Source of the DNA: Tolypeutes matacus
Taxonomy: Eukaryota; Chordata; Mammalia; Cingulata; Chlamyphoridae
NCBI GenBank assembly: GCA_026826555.1
Contig: JAKSZT010054399.1
Coordinates: 1,918,781 to 1,982,780 of the forward strand
Direction of reading: 5' to 3'
Length of the DNA stretch: 64,000 nt
Under the pieces are notes generated by a model, which was not told the origin of the DNA, did not search any database, and saw nothing but the letters and a program-made list of their open reading frames with translations. Position numbers and translations under genes: made by a program. How positions within the stretch are numbered: the stretch's first letter is position 1; each line of letters opens with the position of its first letter. This document shows, piece by piece, positions 31,809-43,969 of this stretch.

Positions 31809-34529
31809 ATGCCATAGAGTGAGGCCAGTTTGGGGTTAGCCATCCTGAGAGGACTTCATTCCATTTAAGCCCTTTGTTGGCTTCCTCCTTGTATCAGCCA
31901 CTTTCGGCCAGCAAACCCTTGCTTGGACTGTCGGTTTGCACCCTTGTCACCTGGCAGAGAAACAACTCATCTCCAAGTATGCCTTTTTACCAGCTGACTG
32001 GCAACTCTACCCTCTACATTCATTCGGTTCAGGTCCTTGATTTCCTACAGGATTCTTACCAAGAAAAAAATCCTGAATCCATTTTAGTAAACATTCAGCT
32101 TGAGACCAACCTATTTTGAAACATAATGGAATATTTTGCATTGTAGAGACAAGATGAAATTAAATACAGCACACATTTGTCTGTTGCTTGCCAAATGGAG
32201 GGTACCAAAGGATTCAAAGATGAAGGAGCTATGGCTCCTGCCTTCCAAAACTATCACATTTGACCTGGTGTTTCTTTAAGTGATGATGCCGTGAGAACTG
32301 CTGGCTTCTCAAGTAATTGGAAACCTCAGGGAATCAATAAAGGCCCAGTGCTTCTGGGCTCCTGTGTGGCTGGGGTTTCACTTTGCAGTCACCCAGAGCA
32401 ACTTCCTCTCCTTTTCTGCTCATTTTCAATTCCTAAAAATTCATATAACTGGAATTTTAATGTAGGCACGTTTACTGGTTTTTTTCTTTACGTAGAATAG
32501 GACTATTCTTTATATCAGTCTCGTGAAACAATGTCATGGTAGTGCTAAAAGCATGTCCAGTGAACCTAATGAATTTCTGCCTTCCATTCAAACTTAGCAA
32601 AAATGCAATCATGTTAAGATCATGGTTCTTAAAGGACCATGTAGAAATTGCTGGTGGCTGGGGACTCTAGTTTTTCGATAGACTTGTGGCCATTTTTGTA
32701 AAATTTTATTCATAGTAACAATTATGCCAACATTGAGAAAACCCTAGCTCTCTTTCTGCTTTAGCGGGTGATGGGCCTGCTCAAAGGCCATAGGAGTGAG
32801 GAGTATTGGTTCTGCACCTCTCTCAAAGTACTTAAGTCAGAATTCTTGGAGCTGTTTGGAGGATTCACAAAAAACATCCCCCCCTTTTTTTTTTTAGAGT
32901 TTGGCTTGAGCTCTGAGAGAAACTTTTGGACATACTGAAGCACATGCTTCAAATCCACTCTGGTCTTTGATTTTTGCCTTTCTAGCAGTTATGACCAAGA
33001 ACTCTGGATTGAAGTACTCAGGCATGCAGAACCCTTCCGGGAACTGCAAATCCAGCTTACTGGAGGTTTGCAGCTGTCACGGTCTGGTGTTTCCTGTGAG
33101 CAGTGGTCTAGGCTCCTGTGGTCAGGGAGAGAAAACCTGCTGCTGGTACTTGCTGCAACTAGACAGGGGTGTCTACCCTCAAAGCTGCCCGAGTCCCACT
33201 GAAGCTGCGTTTGGGGTTAATTAGAATAAAGACAGCCTAACTTATTCTCTGCTTTTCCTGAGTCTTTGCAGCTCTCAGGCTTTGATGCTTAAGGGGTCAT
33301 ATGCACTTTAAATGTGACTGTTGCTTTTACTTTTCCTTGATCTTGTTTAAAAAAGAAAAAGAAAAATTGATAATCACTCATGAAAATACAATAGATTAGA
33401 TTTGTAGTCATACACAGAATTTAAAGGTAGAATAGGAGATGTGAATAGTTTCACACTGGTTAAAAGGAATTGAGCCTTAATGACAAAATATGCTTCTTAA
33501 TATCTATATCTCTCTATATTTATAATCTATATCCAGTGGTGGTTTAAAGCAGTTCTCTTCACCTTTCACAAAAGCTGATGAGGTAGGTGAGTAACGTACC
33601 CTGGATGAGCACCTTGAGATGGAGGTACAAATAAATAACATCAAGGTCACCCCAAATGGTCGAGTCAGCTCAAGATAGCAGATCTCCTGCACACTGGATC
33701 TTTGTAGTGGTCCCTACACTGTTCTGTTTATTTTTAAAACCTTTTTTGAAAGTGGTTTTGCTAATCACTTCCATTTCTTAGTAAGATGCCTCCATTTTAG
33801 TATTTTCTACAAAGCTTGAAGAAATAAATGTGCTGGTGTCAAATTAAGGTAAATCTTTGCAGCAATTCTAAAAATAAATTATTGAACTGTTATGATGAAT
33901 TTGAGGTCTTGTGTTTTGAACTCCAAAGTGTGCATTAGTCTTCGTTGGTAGAAAATATTTGTCGAGTGGCTCAGTTACATCTTATATGAATGACCTCACC
34001 CAACAACCCTTATGTCTTCCTGACGCTCTATGGTATAGGTAGCAGATTAGGAATGTTTCTTCCATCCTGGCCCAAATATAGTGTCTTAACTTTCTCAGTA
34101 ATGATGATGACGATGATGATTCCTTTGATTTGAATTAGCCCTGTAGTTAGCAGAATACTGCCAAAGTCATATTTGTAATTTTATTTCATTCTTGTTGTAA
34201 ATACTTACGGTTGAGTATAAGGTTACCATTTTACATTTGAGGAAATGGAGGAATTCCACTTGTATCAGTATTTTTCTCCCAGTTTGTCATGACATTTTGG
34301 GACATTAAATGGACCTTATTAATGGATTGTTTCCAGCAAAAGATCAGCTAGAAACTTAAACAGCTATCCCAAAACAAAAGTGGCAGGCAACATTCAGTTG
34401 AATTCTAGGTTTTTTTTAAAAAGACATTTTAGAAAGAGCTCTCTCTCTTTTTTTTTTTTTAATTATTGAATACAGCTCATCTTATATTCTATCATCTTAA
34501 AATGAAAATAGTCATTGTAACCCTTCATC

Positions 34530-34534
<5 letters not shown>
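31809..34534. other. DTNBP1 intron 1, no feature recognised
   Basis: About 2.7 kb with no repeat family that I can name. A (GAT)n-like patch lies near 34103-34120. Conserved regulatory elements could be present but cannot be judged from one genome. Confidence 0.4.
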
Positions 34535-34560
<26 letters not shown>

Positions 34561-34722
34561 TGTTTATTTATTCATTTATCCCCCCCTTGCTGCTTGTGCT
34601 CGCTGGGTCAGCTAACCACGCCGTGCGGGCGGGCTTGCCTTCACCAGGAGGCCTCAGGAACCGAACCGGGGCCTCCCATATGGTAAACGGGAGCCCTACT
34701 GATTGAGCCACAGCCGCTTCCC
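34535..34722 (-). mobile_element. tRNA-derived SINE, main subtype
   Basis: Antisense copy: poly(T), reverse AAATAAATAAA-type tail, CACCAGGAGGCC linker, and head ending GCCGCTTCC. The target duplication CCCTTCATCTTTTT lies at about 34521-34534 and 34723-34736. Confidence 0.93.
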
Positions 34723-34889
34723 CCCTTCATCTTTTTCTATCCTGTATTTTCTTGACTGTTTCCACCTCCCTCTAGCTAATTCATGTTTTCTCCACTTGCT
34801 GCTATTCTGAATTTTGGCAGAATGAAGATTTATATGGAGAAGGTGTGACGTGAAAAGGCAAATATTTAAAAGGCTGTTTTTGTTTAAAA

Positions 34890-35260
34890 AAATTTTTTTT
34901 TACTAAGTTTCAAATTAAAATAGAATTATACTGTGAATAGCTGTGTATCCATTACTTAGATTCAACAATTGTCAGATGCTGCCATATTTACTTTGTCTTT
35001 CCCTTTATTTATAAAGTAAATCTCAGAGTTGTCATTATGTCCCTCAAATATCAGGTTGCATCTCAAAAAAAATACAGGCATTACATAAATGCCTAACATA
35101 ATTAACAATAATTCCATAGTTTTATTCATTATCCAGTCCATGATCAGATTTTCTAGTTTCTTAGAAAAGGCTTTGTACAGTTTGTTTGTTCAAATCAAGA
35201 TCAAATAAGTTCCACACATTACATTTGGTTAAAGGCCAATTTTTAAAGCAGATGGTTTTC
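34890..35260 (-). repeat. Ancient LINE-type remnant, antisense
   Basis: AATTAACAATAATTCCATAG, TTATCCAGTCCATGATCAGA and ACACATTACATTTGGTTAAA keep the order of an old mammalian LINE 3' end, read in reverse. Family is not assigned. Confidence 0.5.
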
Positions 35261-37270
35261 AAGGAGCCACATGGGGAAGCTCTTATTGAACCTTCCAACA
35301 GTTTTATTTTCAGCTCCCTGTAACAGTCCTCCTTTCCCTTTTATTCCAAATTAATTTTTTCTTTCTTTTTTTTTATCGGAGAACCCAAAACTTAGTATGT
35401 TGAGAAATTAAAAGCTTGTTTTAGAAATAAATATTTGAAATTCCAACCTAGAGATTTGCCAAATCATATGATTAGATTCACTTTCAATATCTCTTTCAAT
35501 ATCCTTGTCACACCTAATCTTTCGAAATTGCCCCAAATCACTAATAATAATACTAGAATCATTTTGAGTGTGATGATGCTGTGTATGACTGTCCTAGGAT
35601 AATTCTACCTAGGATGTCACAACTAAGTGCTTTGCTCAAGTTTTGGAGAGGAAATGGTAGGGCATGGCTATCAAAATACCTGTCCTTAGCTGGTGCTTAC
35701 TCTTGGTTAAACTGGATTTACTAGTTTCCAAGGTAAGCTTAGAAATTTAAATTGTTTCTGTGGGACAGGTAGACCTTCTTATCCAATTTTCTAGAGTCAC
35801 CTGGAAAGATGTATACAAATTAATTTTGTACTAAAGAAGTGGCTGAGTCTTTTGAATATTGTAGGGAAATTTTCATCAATGTTTTTACTTTTTGAAATAG
35901 ATCATAGAGTAATATAAAAATCTTTGTATGGAACTGGCATTCCAATTTAGTATTAAAAAAACATACATTTGATCAGAATTCCCCTTCTGGTGCTCAGCCC
36001 GGTATAATTGACAAAAAATGGAATCCTGTGTCAGGGCTTGCATGTACAGTTGTACAGTTTGTGTGCTGTTCAAGACAGGGTAAGGGTAGTCAAATGAAAG
36101 CTTGTATATTAGGACAGTTGCTGGCTGATGTCAGTAAAGTGACTCAAGGAAGGCACACCTATTTCTAGTTTTACAAAGGCTTTGTAGTGGCGAGCAATAG
36201 TACTGTGGTCTATGTTTCTGTTTCTATGAGTATTTGTTGAAGTAGTCAAATTAAATGAATGAGTATTTGTTGAAGTAGTCAAATTAAAACAGACATGTTC
36301 AATAATATCTTATTAATCTAGTGCTCACTTATTGGCAATCACAATTATCTGCAACAGAGTCTGCAGCCAAAAGAAAGTAAGAACAGGCCAGTGAAGTGAA
36401 ATAAAATTTCAAGTCTGTGAACTTCATATTTTATGTACAGAAGAACCTATTTAATTTTATTTTATGTATGCATTTTAGCCCATTTATCTGGTTTCTAGTC
36501 CAAAAATTTAAAAACAGCAAGTAGTAGGGAAGGAGGCTGCTAAGATAGGAAGCTAGCAGAAGTAATAACTTCTGACCAACGGTAGACACAGAAAATTTAG
36601 AAAAATTAGATACACGTGCCCAAACAAACAAACAAACAAACCCAAAGCACCAACTGTAGCTTGGTTTCAGGTTAGTACATGAAGAGGCACTCCTAGAGCT
36701 CAGAAGCATCTGAGGAAAGTGGTCTCTTGCCACAAAATGCAGAGAGTGGTATTCATAATAATGACCCAGAGTTATCAGAAAATGTTAAATAGAAAGTACT
36801 AGGTCCTATTTAATGGATCAACTGTGTAATTATTTTCAAAAGCTTTTTATCAACAGCTAAAATGTCAAAAAATGTTGGTACATAAAGAAATTTGGGTACC
36901 TGGTATAGTTTCTGCTCAACATGTACTGCTTAGGTGACTTGCCTCCTATCTTTGTTACCTGTCTGGACCACTTTTTTTTCTAATAATGCCAGATAAATTA
37001 GGTTTCTGTAGTCCAATCAAATTTAGGAATCAGTGTTTCTAAAAGAGATTTGGTGCAAGTGAAAATATAAAGATATTTGCTATAGATTTTCTATTTGATG
37101 TGTCTGACATATAGGGAGCACTCCAATATTTGTTGCCTATAGATGTGTTTGATTTTTGCTAAAAAAAAATTTAACTTATCTGACCTAAAATTTTAACAGC
37201 TGTGTAATTTGTGGTTGAAAAATCTCTTGACCAGTAAAGAATATGATATTTTATACTTGTTGCATCACAG
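35261..37270. other. DTNBP1 intron 1, right part, no mobile element recognised
   Basis: AT-rich. Contains only the 33-bp direct duplication at 36226-36288, and the branch/polypyrimidine region before exon 2. Confidence 0.45.
36226..36288 (+). repeat. Tandem duplication, 33-bp period
   Basis: ATGAGTATTTGTTGAAGTAG... (30 bp) occurs at 36226-36255 and again, identically, at 36259-36288. This suggests a recent slippage or duplication. Confidence 0.95.
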
Positions 37271-37324
37271 GCTGAAGACTTTAAGTGATAAATCAAGAGA
37301 AGCTAAAGTAAAAAGCAAACCCAG
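37271..37324 (+). CDS. DTNBP1: Dysbindin-1 (DTNBP1), exon 2
   Basis: Acceptor TGCATCACAG precedes it and the donor AG|GTAAGT is a consensus site. Encodes LKTLSDKSREAKVKSKP plus split codons at both ends (residues 19-37). The run of Lys and Arg at the end matches the basic segment of human dysbindin. 54 bases, entering and leaving in the same phase. Confidence 0.96.
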
Positions 37325-38027
37325 GTAAGTTTAAGATTTAATTTAACATGACTTAAATTTTATTATGACTACAACTTTGGGTTGTATTCATAACAGTATA
37401 ATTTCTTTAATGAGTTTAGATCTGTTGAGTGTACATCACTACTAAACAATTTACTGATTCTTATAAAATTAGGAAATTTTCTTATAAAATTGTAGAATTG
37501 AAAAAATGGTAAAGTGTAATTGTGTCATTCTGAGACTCAATGACTGTTGTTTGATCACAGTTAATCATTTTAAATTTATATATTAAGAGCAAAAGGAAAA
37601 GTCCTGCATTATTGAAAAGCAAATAAAAAATGAAACAGTACTTGGCCAGTGAGTCTGTTTAGCTGTGTTCCCTGTTTTTTGTGAAAGCACTGGTATTAGT
37701 TGTGCTAATTTTTCCTTCATTTTTTAAAATAAAGTAAAGCATGTGACCAAATTTCACCTTCATTCTAGCTTTAATCATGCAGTTTATTCATAATATCTAT
37801 CATTATATTAAGTGTTTATTGTATGCTAAAAACAATCTATAGGGCAAAGTGATTGTTGATAGATATTATAGATATTAACTTTGAAATAAAACAATACATT
37901 TCTCTAAAAGTTTAGTTAATTTGTCATTAATGGTTTAAAAATATCTCAAGGTACTCTTGACTGTTTGAAATTTTTTGCATGTAACTTATTTTTTTAGTTG
38001 GCCTAAAATAAGTGTTTCTTTGGGCAG

Positions 38028-38078
38028 GACTGTTCCATATTTGCCAAAGTACTCTGCTGGTCTAGAATTACTTAGCAG
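38028..38078 (+). CDS. DTNBP1: Dysbindin-1 (DTNBP1), exon 3
   Basis: Acceptor TTTCTTTGGGCAG, donor AG|GTAAGT. Encodes TVPYLPKYSAGLELLS with split Arg codons at each end (about residues 37-54). Human has Phe where this has Tyr at the fourth position, recalled from memory. Intron 2 before it is only 703 bp. Confidence 0.96.
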
Positions 38079-38454
38079 GTAAGTGTTTTCATTCAGCCTG
38101 GAAGATTGTACTTCTGTTTTATTGTCTACAAATATTTCATAATTTTATAGATAAACTTTAAAACAACTAAATTTTCCCTTAACACAGTAATTGGAAATTA
38201 TTTACTTACTCTTTGTCCTAAGGGATTTTCACTTTTCACTGGTTAGTACAAAAGCCATTTCATTCAGACGTTGAGCAGATCTTTGTTGTATTTACTAGTC
38301 AATACTTTATTATGTGTATTTCTCTGGTTTCTTTGTTGTAGGAATATTTATTCTGAATTTGATTCCTCAGTAATTTTTTCTTACTTTGTTAATTTTACAC
38401 CATTTTCCTCCAATCCATTCTTATTGAAATTCTGCTGTGTAGTCATGCAGATCA

Positions 38455-39515
38455 GATGTTAAAGTATATGGTTTTCTTAGACCCCAAATTCACAAGCAAC
38501 AAAAGAAAAACTAGGTACATTTCATCAAAATGTATATATTTTGCTTCAAAGGATACCATCAAGAAAGTGAAGACACATCTCACAGAAGAGGAGAATATAG
38601 TTACAAATCATACATCTTATAAGGAACTTGTATCCAGAGTATATAAAGAACTCTTATATGTCAACAATAAAAAGACAAATAACCCAATGGAGAAATAGGC
38701 AAAGAATTTGAATAAAATTTCACTAAAGAAGTTACAGAAATGACCAAAAAGCACATGAGAAGATGGTCAACATCATTAGTCATCAGAAGAATGTAAATTA
38801 AAACCACAATGACATACCACTTCACATCTACTAGGATGGTTATATTAAAAAAGACAGACAATAACAAGTATTGGCAAGGATGCTTAGAAATTAGAACCCT
38901 CATGCATTGCTGGTGGAAATGTAAAATGGTGGAACCATTTTGAAAAACATTTTGGTAGCTCCTCAAAAAGTTAAACGTAAAATTACCGATAACCCAGCAA
39001 TTCCACTGCTAGGTGTATACCCAAGAGGGTTGAAAACATACACTAATGCAAAAATTTGTACACGAATGTTCATAGCAGCATTATTCAAAATAGCGAAAAA
39101 CTGGGAATAACTCTAATGACCATCAGCTCATGAATGGATATACAAAATGTGAAATACAAAATATCATTCGCCCATAAAGAGGAATGATGTACTAATACAA
39201 GCTACAACATGTATGAACCTTAAACACATGCTAAGGGAAGGAAACCAGATACAGAAGGCCACTTATTTTATGAGTCCATTTACGTGAAATGGCCAGAAAA
39301 GGAAATTCCCCTGGTTGCCAGGGGTTGGTCTGAGGGAGGGAAGGAGAATGATTGCTAATGGGTACGGGGTTTCTTTTAGGAGTGGCAAAAATGTTCTAGA
39401 ATTAGTGCTGATGGTTATACAACTCTGAATATACCAAAAACTATTGAATTGTATACTTTAAAAGCACGAGTTTTATAGTATGTGAATTATACTCAGTAAA
39501 GCTGTTATTAAAAAA
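38455..39515 (+). mobile_element. L1 LINE 3' fragment (sense), old
   Basis: Contains degraded ORF2 C-terminal sequence. AAGCACATGAGAAGATGGTC matches the KKHMKKCS region. GCATTGCTGGTGGAAATG matches the LxHCWW region. CCAGCAATTCCACTGCTAGG matches the PAIPLLG region. CATTTACGTGAAATGGCCAG follows toward the 3' end. Many stops are present, and it is clearly older than the 6006-15588 copy. It is 5'-truncated and lies in DTNBP1 intron 3 in the gene's own orientation. Confidence 0.88.
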
Positions 39516-39860
39516 ATAGGTATATGGTTTAAGTATGTAGTTATATGCAGTTCTGTAGTTAATAGTATGCCATCTGACAGATGTGTGGTAGAGGCAAAAG
39601 ATATGCTATTTTTCCTTACCTGCATTTATTGTAATACATAATTATACCTACGTTTTGCTTTTTCATTTCTAGCTTTTTATTGGTTTTCTTTTTCTTTTAC
39701 TTAATTTTTTTCCCATTTTTAAAATTAGAACAGTTGTAGGTTTACAGAGGATCATGAAGAAAGTACAGTGTTCCTCTCTACCCACCCCCCACACACAGTT
39801 TTCACTATTAACATTTTCCAAAAATGTGGTTGTACCTTTGTTACAATCGATGAATTGACT

Positions 39861-39926
39861 GTATGTACGTACGTATGTATGTATGTACGTATGTATGTAT
39901 GTATGTATGTATGTATGTATGTATGT
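39861..39926 (+). repeat. (GTAT)n / (GTAC) tetranucleotide array
   Basis: About 16 copies of GTAT with GTAC variants. It abuts a SINE that lies antisense, so it may have grown from the SINE 3' tail. Confidence 0.95.
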
Positions 39927-40017
39927 GTTTATTTAGAGGTACCGGGGTCAGGGATTGAACCCAGAACTTCGTGTCTGGGAAGCCGGTGCTCAACCACTGA
40001 GTCACATCGGCTCCCCT
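39927..40017 (-). mobile_element. tRNA-like SINE head, antisense
   Basis: The reverse complement begins AGGGGAGCCGATGTGACTCA and has a B box-like GGGTTCAATCCCTGA. The (GTAT)n array replaces its A-rich tail. Confidence 0.75.
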
Positions 40018-40051
40018 GAGTCAGTTCTTCCGTGTGTTTTGCTTGTTGTTT

Positions 40052-40143
40052 GTTTTTTTATTTTTAGGAGGCACCAGGAACCAAGCCTGGGACCTCCCAT
40101 TTGGGAAGCAGGTGCTCAACAGCTTGAGCCACATAGTGCTCCC
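40052..40143 (-). mobile_element. tRNA-like SINE head, antisense
   Basis: The reverse complement starts GGGAGCACTATGTGGCTCAA and has GGTCCCAGGCTTGGTTCCTG. It ends in CTCCTAAAAATAAAAAAAC. Confidence 0.75.
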
Positions 40144-40592
40144 TATAGTTATATTAACTAAAGTCTGTAGTTTTCATTAGAGTTCACACTTTGTGTTGTA
40201 CATTTCTATGGGTGTGTTTTTTAAGATTTTATTTTGGTAACATATATAAAACAAAATTTCCCCTATACTTGTATACACTTTGAGGTATGCAATTCAGTGG
40301 TGTTAATTACATTCAGTGTTGTGCTGCCATCTCCACCATCCATTACCTAAACTTTTCCATCACCTCAAACAGAAACTGTACCAGTTAAGCATTAACTCTG
40401 TATTTCCCACTCCTCGCCTCTGCCCCTAGTAACCTGTAATCTAATATCTGACTTTATGAATTTTAATTTTTTCGTATAAATGAGATCATACACTATTTGG
40501 CCTTTTTTATCTGGCTTATTGCACTCAATGTGATGTCTTTAAGGTTCATCCATGTTCATTCCCTTTTATGACTGAATATTGGGTTTCTTTTT

Positions 40593-41024
40593 TTTTTTTT
40601 AAAGATTTTATTTATTTACTTTATCCATTTTAACCCCCCCCTTCCCCATTTGCTGTTTTGTGTCCATTCGCTGGGCAATTCTCTGTGTCTGTTTCCTGCC
40701 ATCTCTTCTTATCCTCCTCCTCCAGTCTTCACCAGGATTCGATCCTGGAGACCTCCGATGTAGGAGAGAGGTATTCTGCTGCCTGCGCCGCCTCAGCTCC
40801 TGGCTTCTTGAGCTTTCGGAGCATCTCGTCTTGTCTCTCCCCTGTTACGTCATCAACCTGCTGCATGGCTCCCGGGGCCGACAGCTCAGCGGCACACAGA
40901 GCCTGGCAGCCCATGCGCCTTCTATATATATATTTTTTATTTTACCAGGAGGTCCCGGGGATCGAACCCAGGTCCCTCCATATGGGAGACGGACGCCCAA
41001 CCATTTGAGCCACATCCGCCCCCC
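40593..41024 (-). mobile_element. Composite SINE (two tRNA-like units joined by a linker)
   Basis: Read on the minus strand it has three parts. First, a short head-only SINE unit runs from GCGGATGTGGCTCAAATGG to CTCCTGGTAAAA. Second comes a GC-rich block of about 130 bp (about 40800-40930) that I cannot match to anything else in the window. Third, a second tRNA-like unit (GAGGTCTCCAGGATCGAATC) has a tail like that of the SINE at 54810-55010. A single target duplication TGGGTTTCTTTTT flanks the whole (40580-40592 and 41025-41037), so it inserted as one unit. ORFs of up to 136 codons across it are not genes. Confidence 0.8.
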
Positions 41025-41050
41025 TGGGTTTCTTTTTATGTTGCTAAATC

Positions 41051-42587
41051 TAGAAAAGTTTCTTCTCTAAAGTGAAAAGTGCTTAATTTGATATTAATTT
41101 TCTGCTTGTTTTGTGTGTGTGTGTGTAAAGAACATGAGAACATGAAAGTAGGTGGTGTAAAAGTCAGTCATATGCTGTTTACTGCTTACATTCGTCTTTA
41201 TTGTTTAGTGACTTGGTTGAAAGACTTCATTTTGTTGAAAGTTTTAATTTAGATGTATAGCCTTTTGTGTGTGGTGTTTGTGGTGTTTTTTTTTTTTTTT
41301 GGTAGGATGGGAATGCATTTGGGGGAGTTAATATGAAAAATTTACAACCATGGGAAGGTGTCTGTAGGATGTCCATCCACTTCACTGCAGCCCGGTCTTC
41401 AGTTGACGATTTCCCAGGAAGCTCTTACTGTGCTGTGACCCACAGTGTGCGAATCGTTCATGTCACAGGGGCAACTGAGTGTTTTAAATTTACAGCCACA
41501 AAAGCCTTTAATTCGCGCCTGTTGCTTTATAGTAATTTCATCTTTTTTTTTTAATTTTCTCTTACTTTGAGCTGGTTATTTTGTTGTTCCACATTATCCT
41601 TTGTTTTTTATAAAAATATTGAAGCTGGGATTCATTAGTTTCTAGAACTTCTTTTCTTTCAGGCATACCCATTTCTTATAGACTATAATGTAAACTTTCA
41701 TTGATTAGGGAAAAGACTGTTTTAAATAGTGAATATCTAAATCATAACTTTTAAAGCAGTGTAGTACAGCACAGCCAAGAATTAGTTTTTTGTATTCCTT
41801 TAGCACTAATACTTAATGATTAGCACTTTCCTTTGTCTCCTTGGGTACGTGTTGATCTTCCTGACTATATTGTGAGTCTTCCACTAGTCCTATTATATAG
41901 TATGTATAGAATACGTTCAGTAATTATTTGGATGAATGAACTGTTGCATTATGAATGTGATTCCTTCTGTCTTTTTTTAAGCATTGACTTGTAATTTTAG
42001 AGGTACTTCATTTGGAACACAGGAATTTTAAAGATGTTTACTTCCAGGATCTTTATCTCAGTGAAATGGGGCACTAAGGACATTGATCTGCTGAGAATGA
42101 TTGGATGGAGATGAGGTTCAAGGCTGGATGAGAAGTACACACCTGCTGTGTGGACTTCAGGAAGCGATCTATTAGGAATATATTTTTTTAAAGTGCTGAT
42201 TAGCAGCCAAGGCCCAGGAGAACTTGGATAGCCTGAATTTGTAGTGGACAGTATGACTTTCTCCAATGGTGCTCAATAGCATAGGTGTTAGAACAGAGAA
42301 AATAGATGGTAGTGATATTCTAGATTTAGAGAAAGCCAAAAACAGTAGGGAAACCATGAAGTAAGTACTGAATGATTCGGAAGGATAGCAGTGAGGGAGG
42401 GTTATGCGATATGGAATGGCAAGGAGGGCGTGCATAGGTAATAACAGAGAAGAGGAGATGGTGAGAGGTGGTAGGAAAAGGATGATCTGGAGTCTTACTG
42501 GCAAGCAAGAATTGATTTTCTCTTTCCCACTGACATGGAGAAAGTGATGGAACATTTTAATCATGAAGCCTTGATTTAAAAAAAAAT
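41051..42587. other. DTNBP1 intron 3, no feature recognised
   Basis: A short (GT)n lies near 41111-41128. The 148-codon minus-strand ORF at 42172-42618 has no recognisable domain. Confidence 0.45.
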
Positions 42588-43475
42588 TTTTTTTTAAATT
42601 TTTATTGAAGTATATCATTCATACATGACAATACATAAATAAAAAGTGTATAGTAAAAGTTATGAACTTACAAAACAAACATGCGTAACATCATACAAGG
42701 GTCCCATACATAAACCCACCACCAACACCTTGCGTTTTTGTGAAACATTTGTTATAAATTATGAAAGAATATTATCAAAATATTACTATTAATTATAGTC
42801 CATATCTTACATTTGATGTATTTTGCTCCCAACCCACCCTATTTTTATTTTTTAAATATATTTTTATTACAGAAGTTGTGAACTTGCAAAACAATTATGC
42901 TCATGTGTAGAATTCCCATACCACACCACTTCACCAACACACCACACTGTAGTAGAACATTTTTTAACAGATTATGAGATAATCAGACTATTACCACCAT
43001 CCATGGTCCATAGCATACATTTGGCACATTTTTACCATACCCCCCGCCATTATCAACACAGTACATCTTTGGCATTCGTGCAAGAATATTATAGTATTGC
43101 TGTTAACCACAGTCTCTAGATCACACCAGTTGTATTTTTCCCATGCTTCTCCATATTCCCACCACCCTGTGATATGACCTACATCCTCTCTAGCTCACAG
43201 AAGGACACTCTTGCATTTGTACCATTAACCACAATTTTCATCCACCTCTGGGTTCACTGTGTTATTCAGTCCCTAGATTATTCTCTAGCTTTCTTTCAGT
43301 TGACATTTACATCCCTAGACTACCCTTTTCAGCCTCAATCCCATTTATATAAACCAGCTGCTACTTAATATAATGTGTCACCATCAACTCTATCCATTTC
43401 CACACATTTACAGTCAAGCTAATTCAAACTTCTACATACATTAAGCATCAGTAGTCCTTCTCAGCCCTCCTATGA
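42588..43475 (-). mobile_element. L1-type 3' UTR fragments, antisense
   Basis: TTTATTGAAGTATATCATTC followed by ACATGACAATACATAAATAA, and later GTCACCATCAACTCTATCC, read as the reverse of a LINE 3' UTR. A second, related start at about 42845 (TTTTTAAATATATTTTTATT) suggests two partial copies in tandem. Confidence 0.6.
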
Positions 43476-43969
43476 AGCTTTGATTTTTTAATTTAAAATT
43501 CAGTGTGTATGTTCCTTCACTCAGTAGACATCTATGCCTCGTGTGCCAGAGTCTGTGCTAGATAGACACCAGATAATAAAGGTGGAAAAGGGAAATTCAT
43601 CTCAGACACTCTGGAGCCTAACGATGCATGGTGTTCAGTAAATAAACATTGATTTTAATTGATACTTAGACAATCTAATACATCAGAGAAAATTTCCGAG
43701 CATTCTGTTAGTCAGCAGTGACAGAAGGGCTATATTGTGTGGCCTTCCTCCTTGCTTTTCATGATGTATCAGCTGTAGTGGTCTGTTGGGATTATTCAGG
43801 CTGGCTCTCCTATTTAAATTCAAGGGAAAAATTGTGACTCTTTCCAAGGCTATAAGGGGAGGCAGTATAAACCCATCAAATATGTGTTCCTTTTCAGAAA
43901 ATTATCAGTTGGATAGCTCGAGTTTAGATGAGACAAGTTTTCTTTAAGCACCATAAATACAGTTCAGAA

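Larger units (their letters stand above)
39720..41050 (-). mobile_element. L1 LINE 3' fragment, antisense, with later insertions
   Basis: The + strand shows GAACAGTTGTAGGTTTACAG, later CATCACCTCAAACAGAAACT, TTATGAATTTTAATTTTTTC and GGCTTATTGCACTCAATGTG, which are the reverse of an L1 3' UTR and ORF2 end. It is closely related in order to 23001-23711. Two SINE heads and a composite SINE have inserted into it. Confidence 0.8.

Noticed and set aside
40660..41070. 136-codon ORF on the + strand and 61-codon ORF on the minus strand
   Set aside because: They read through the composite SINE. Their GDRTQVPPYG-type wording recurs in every SINE copy.
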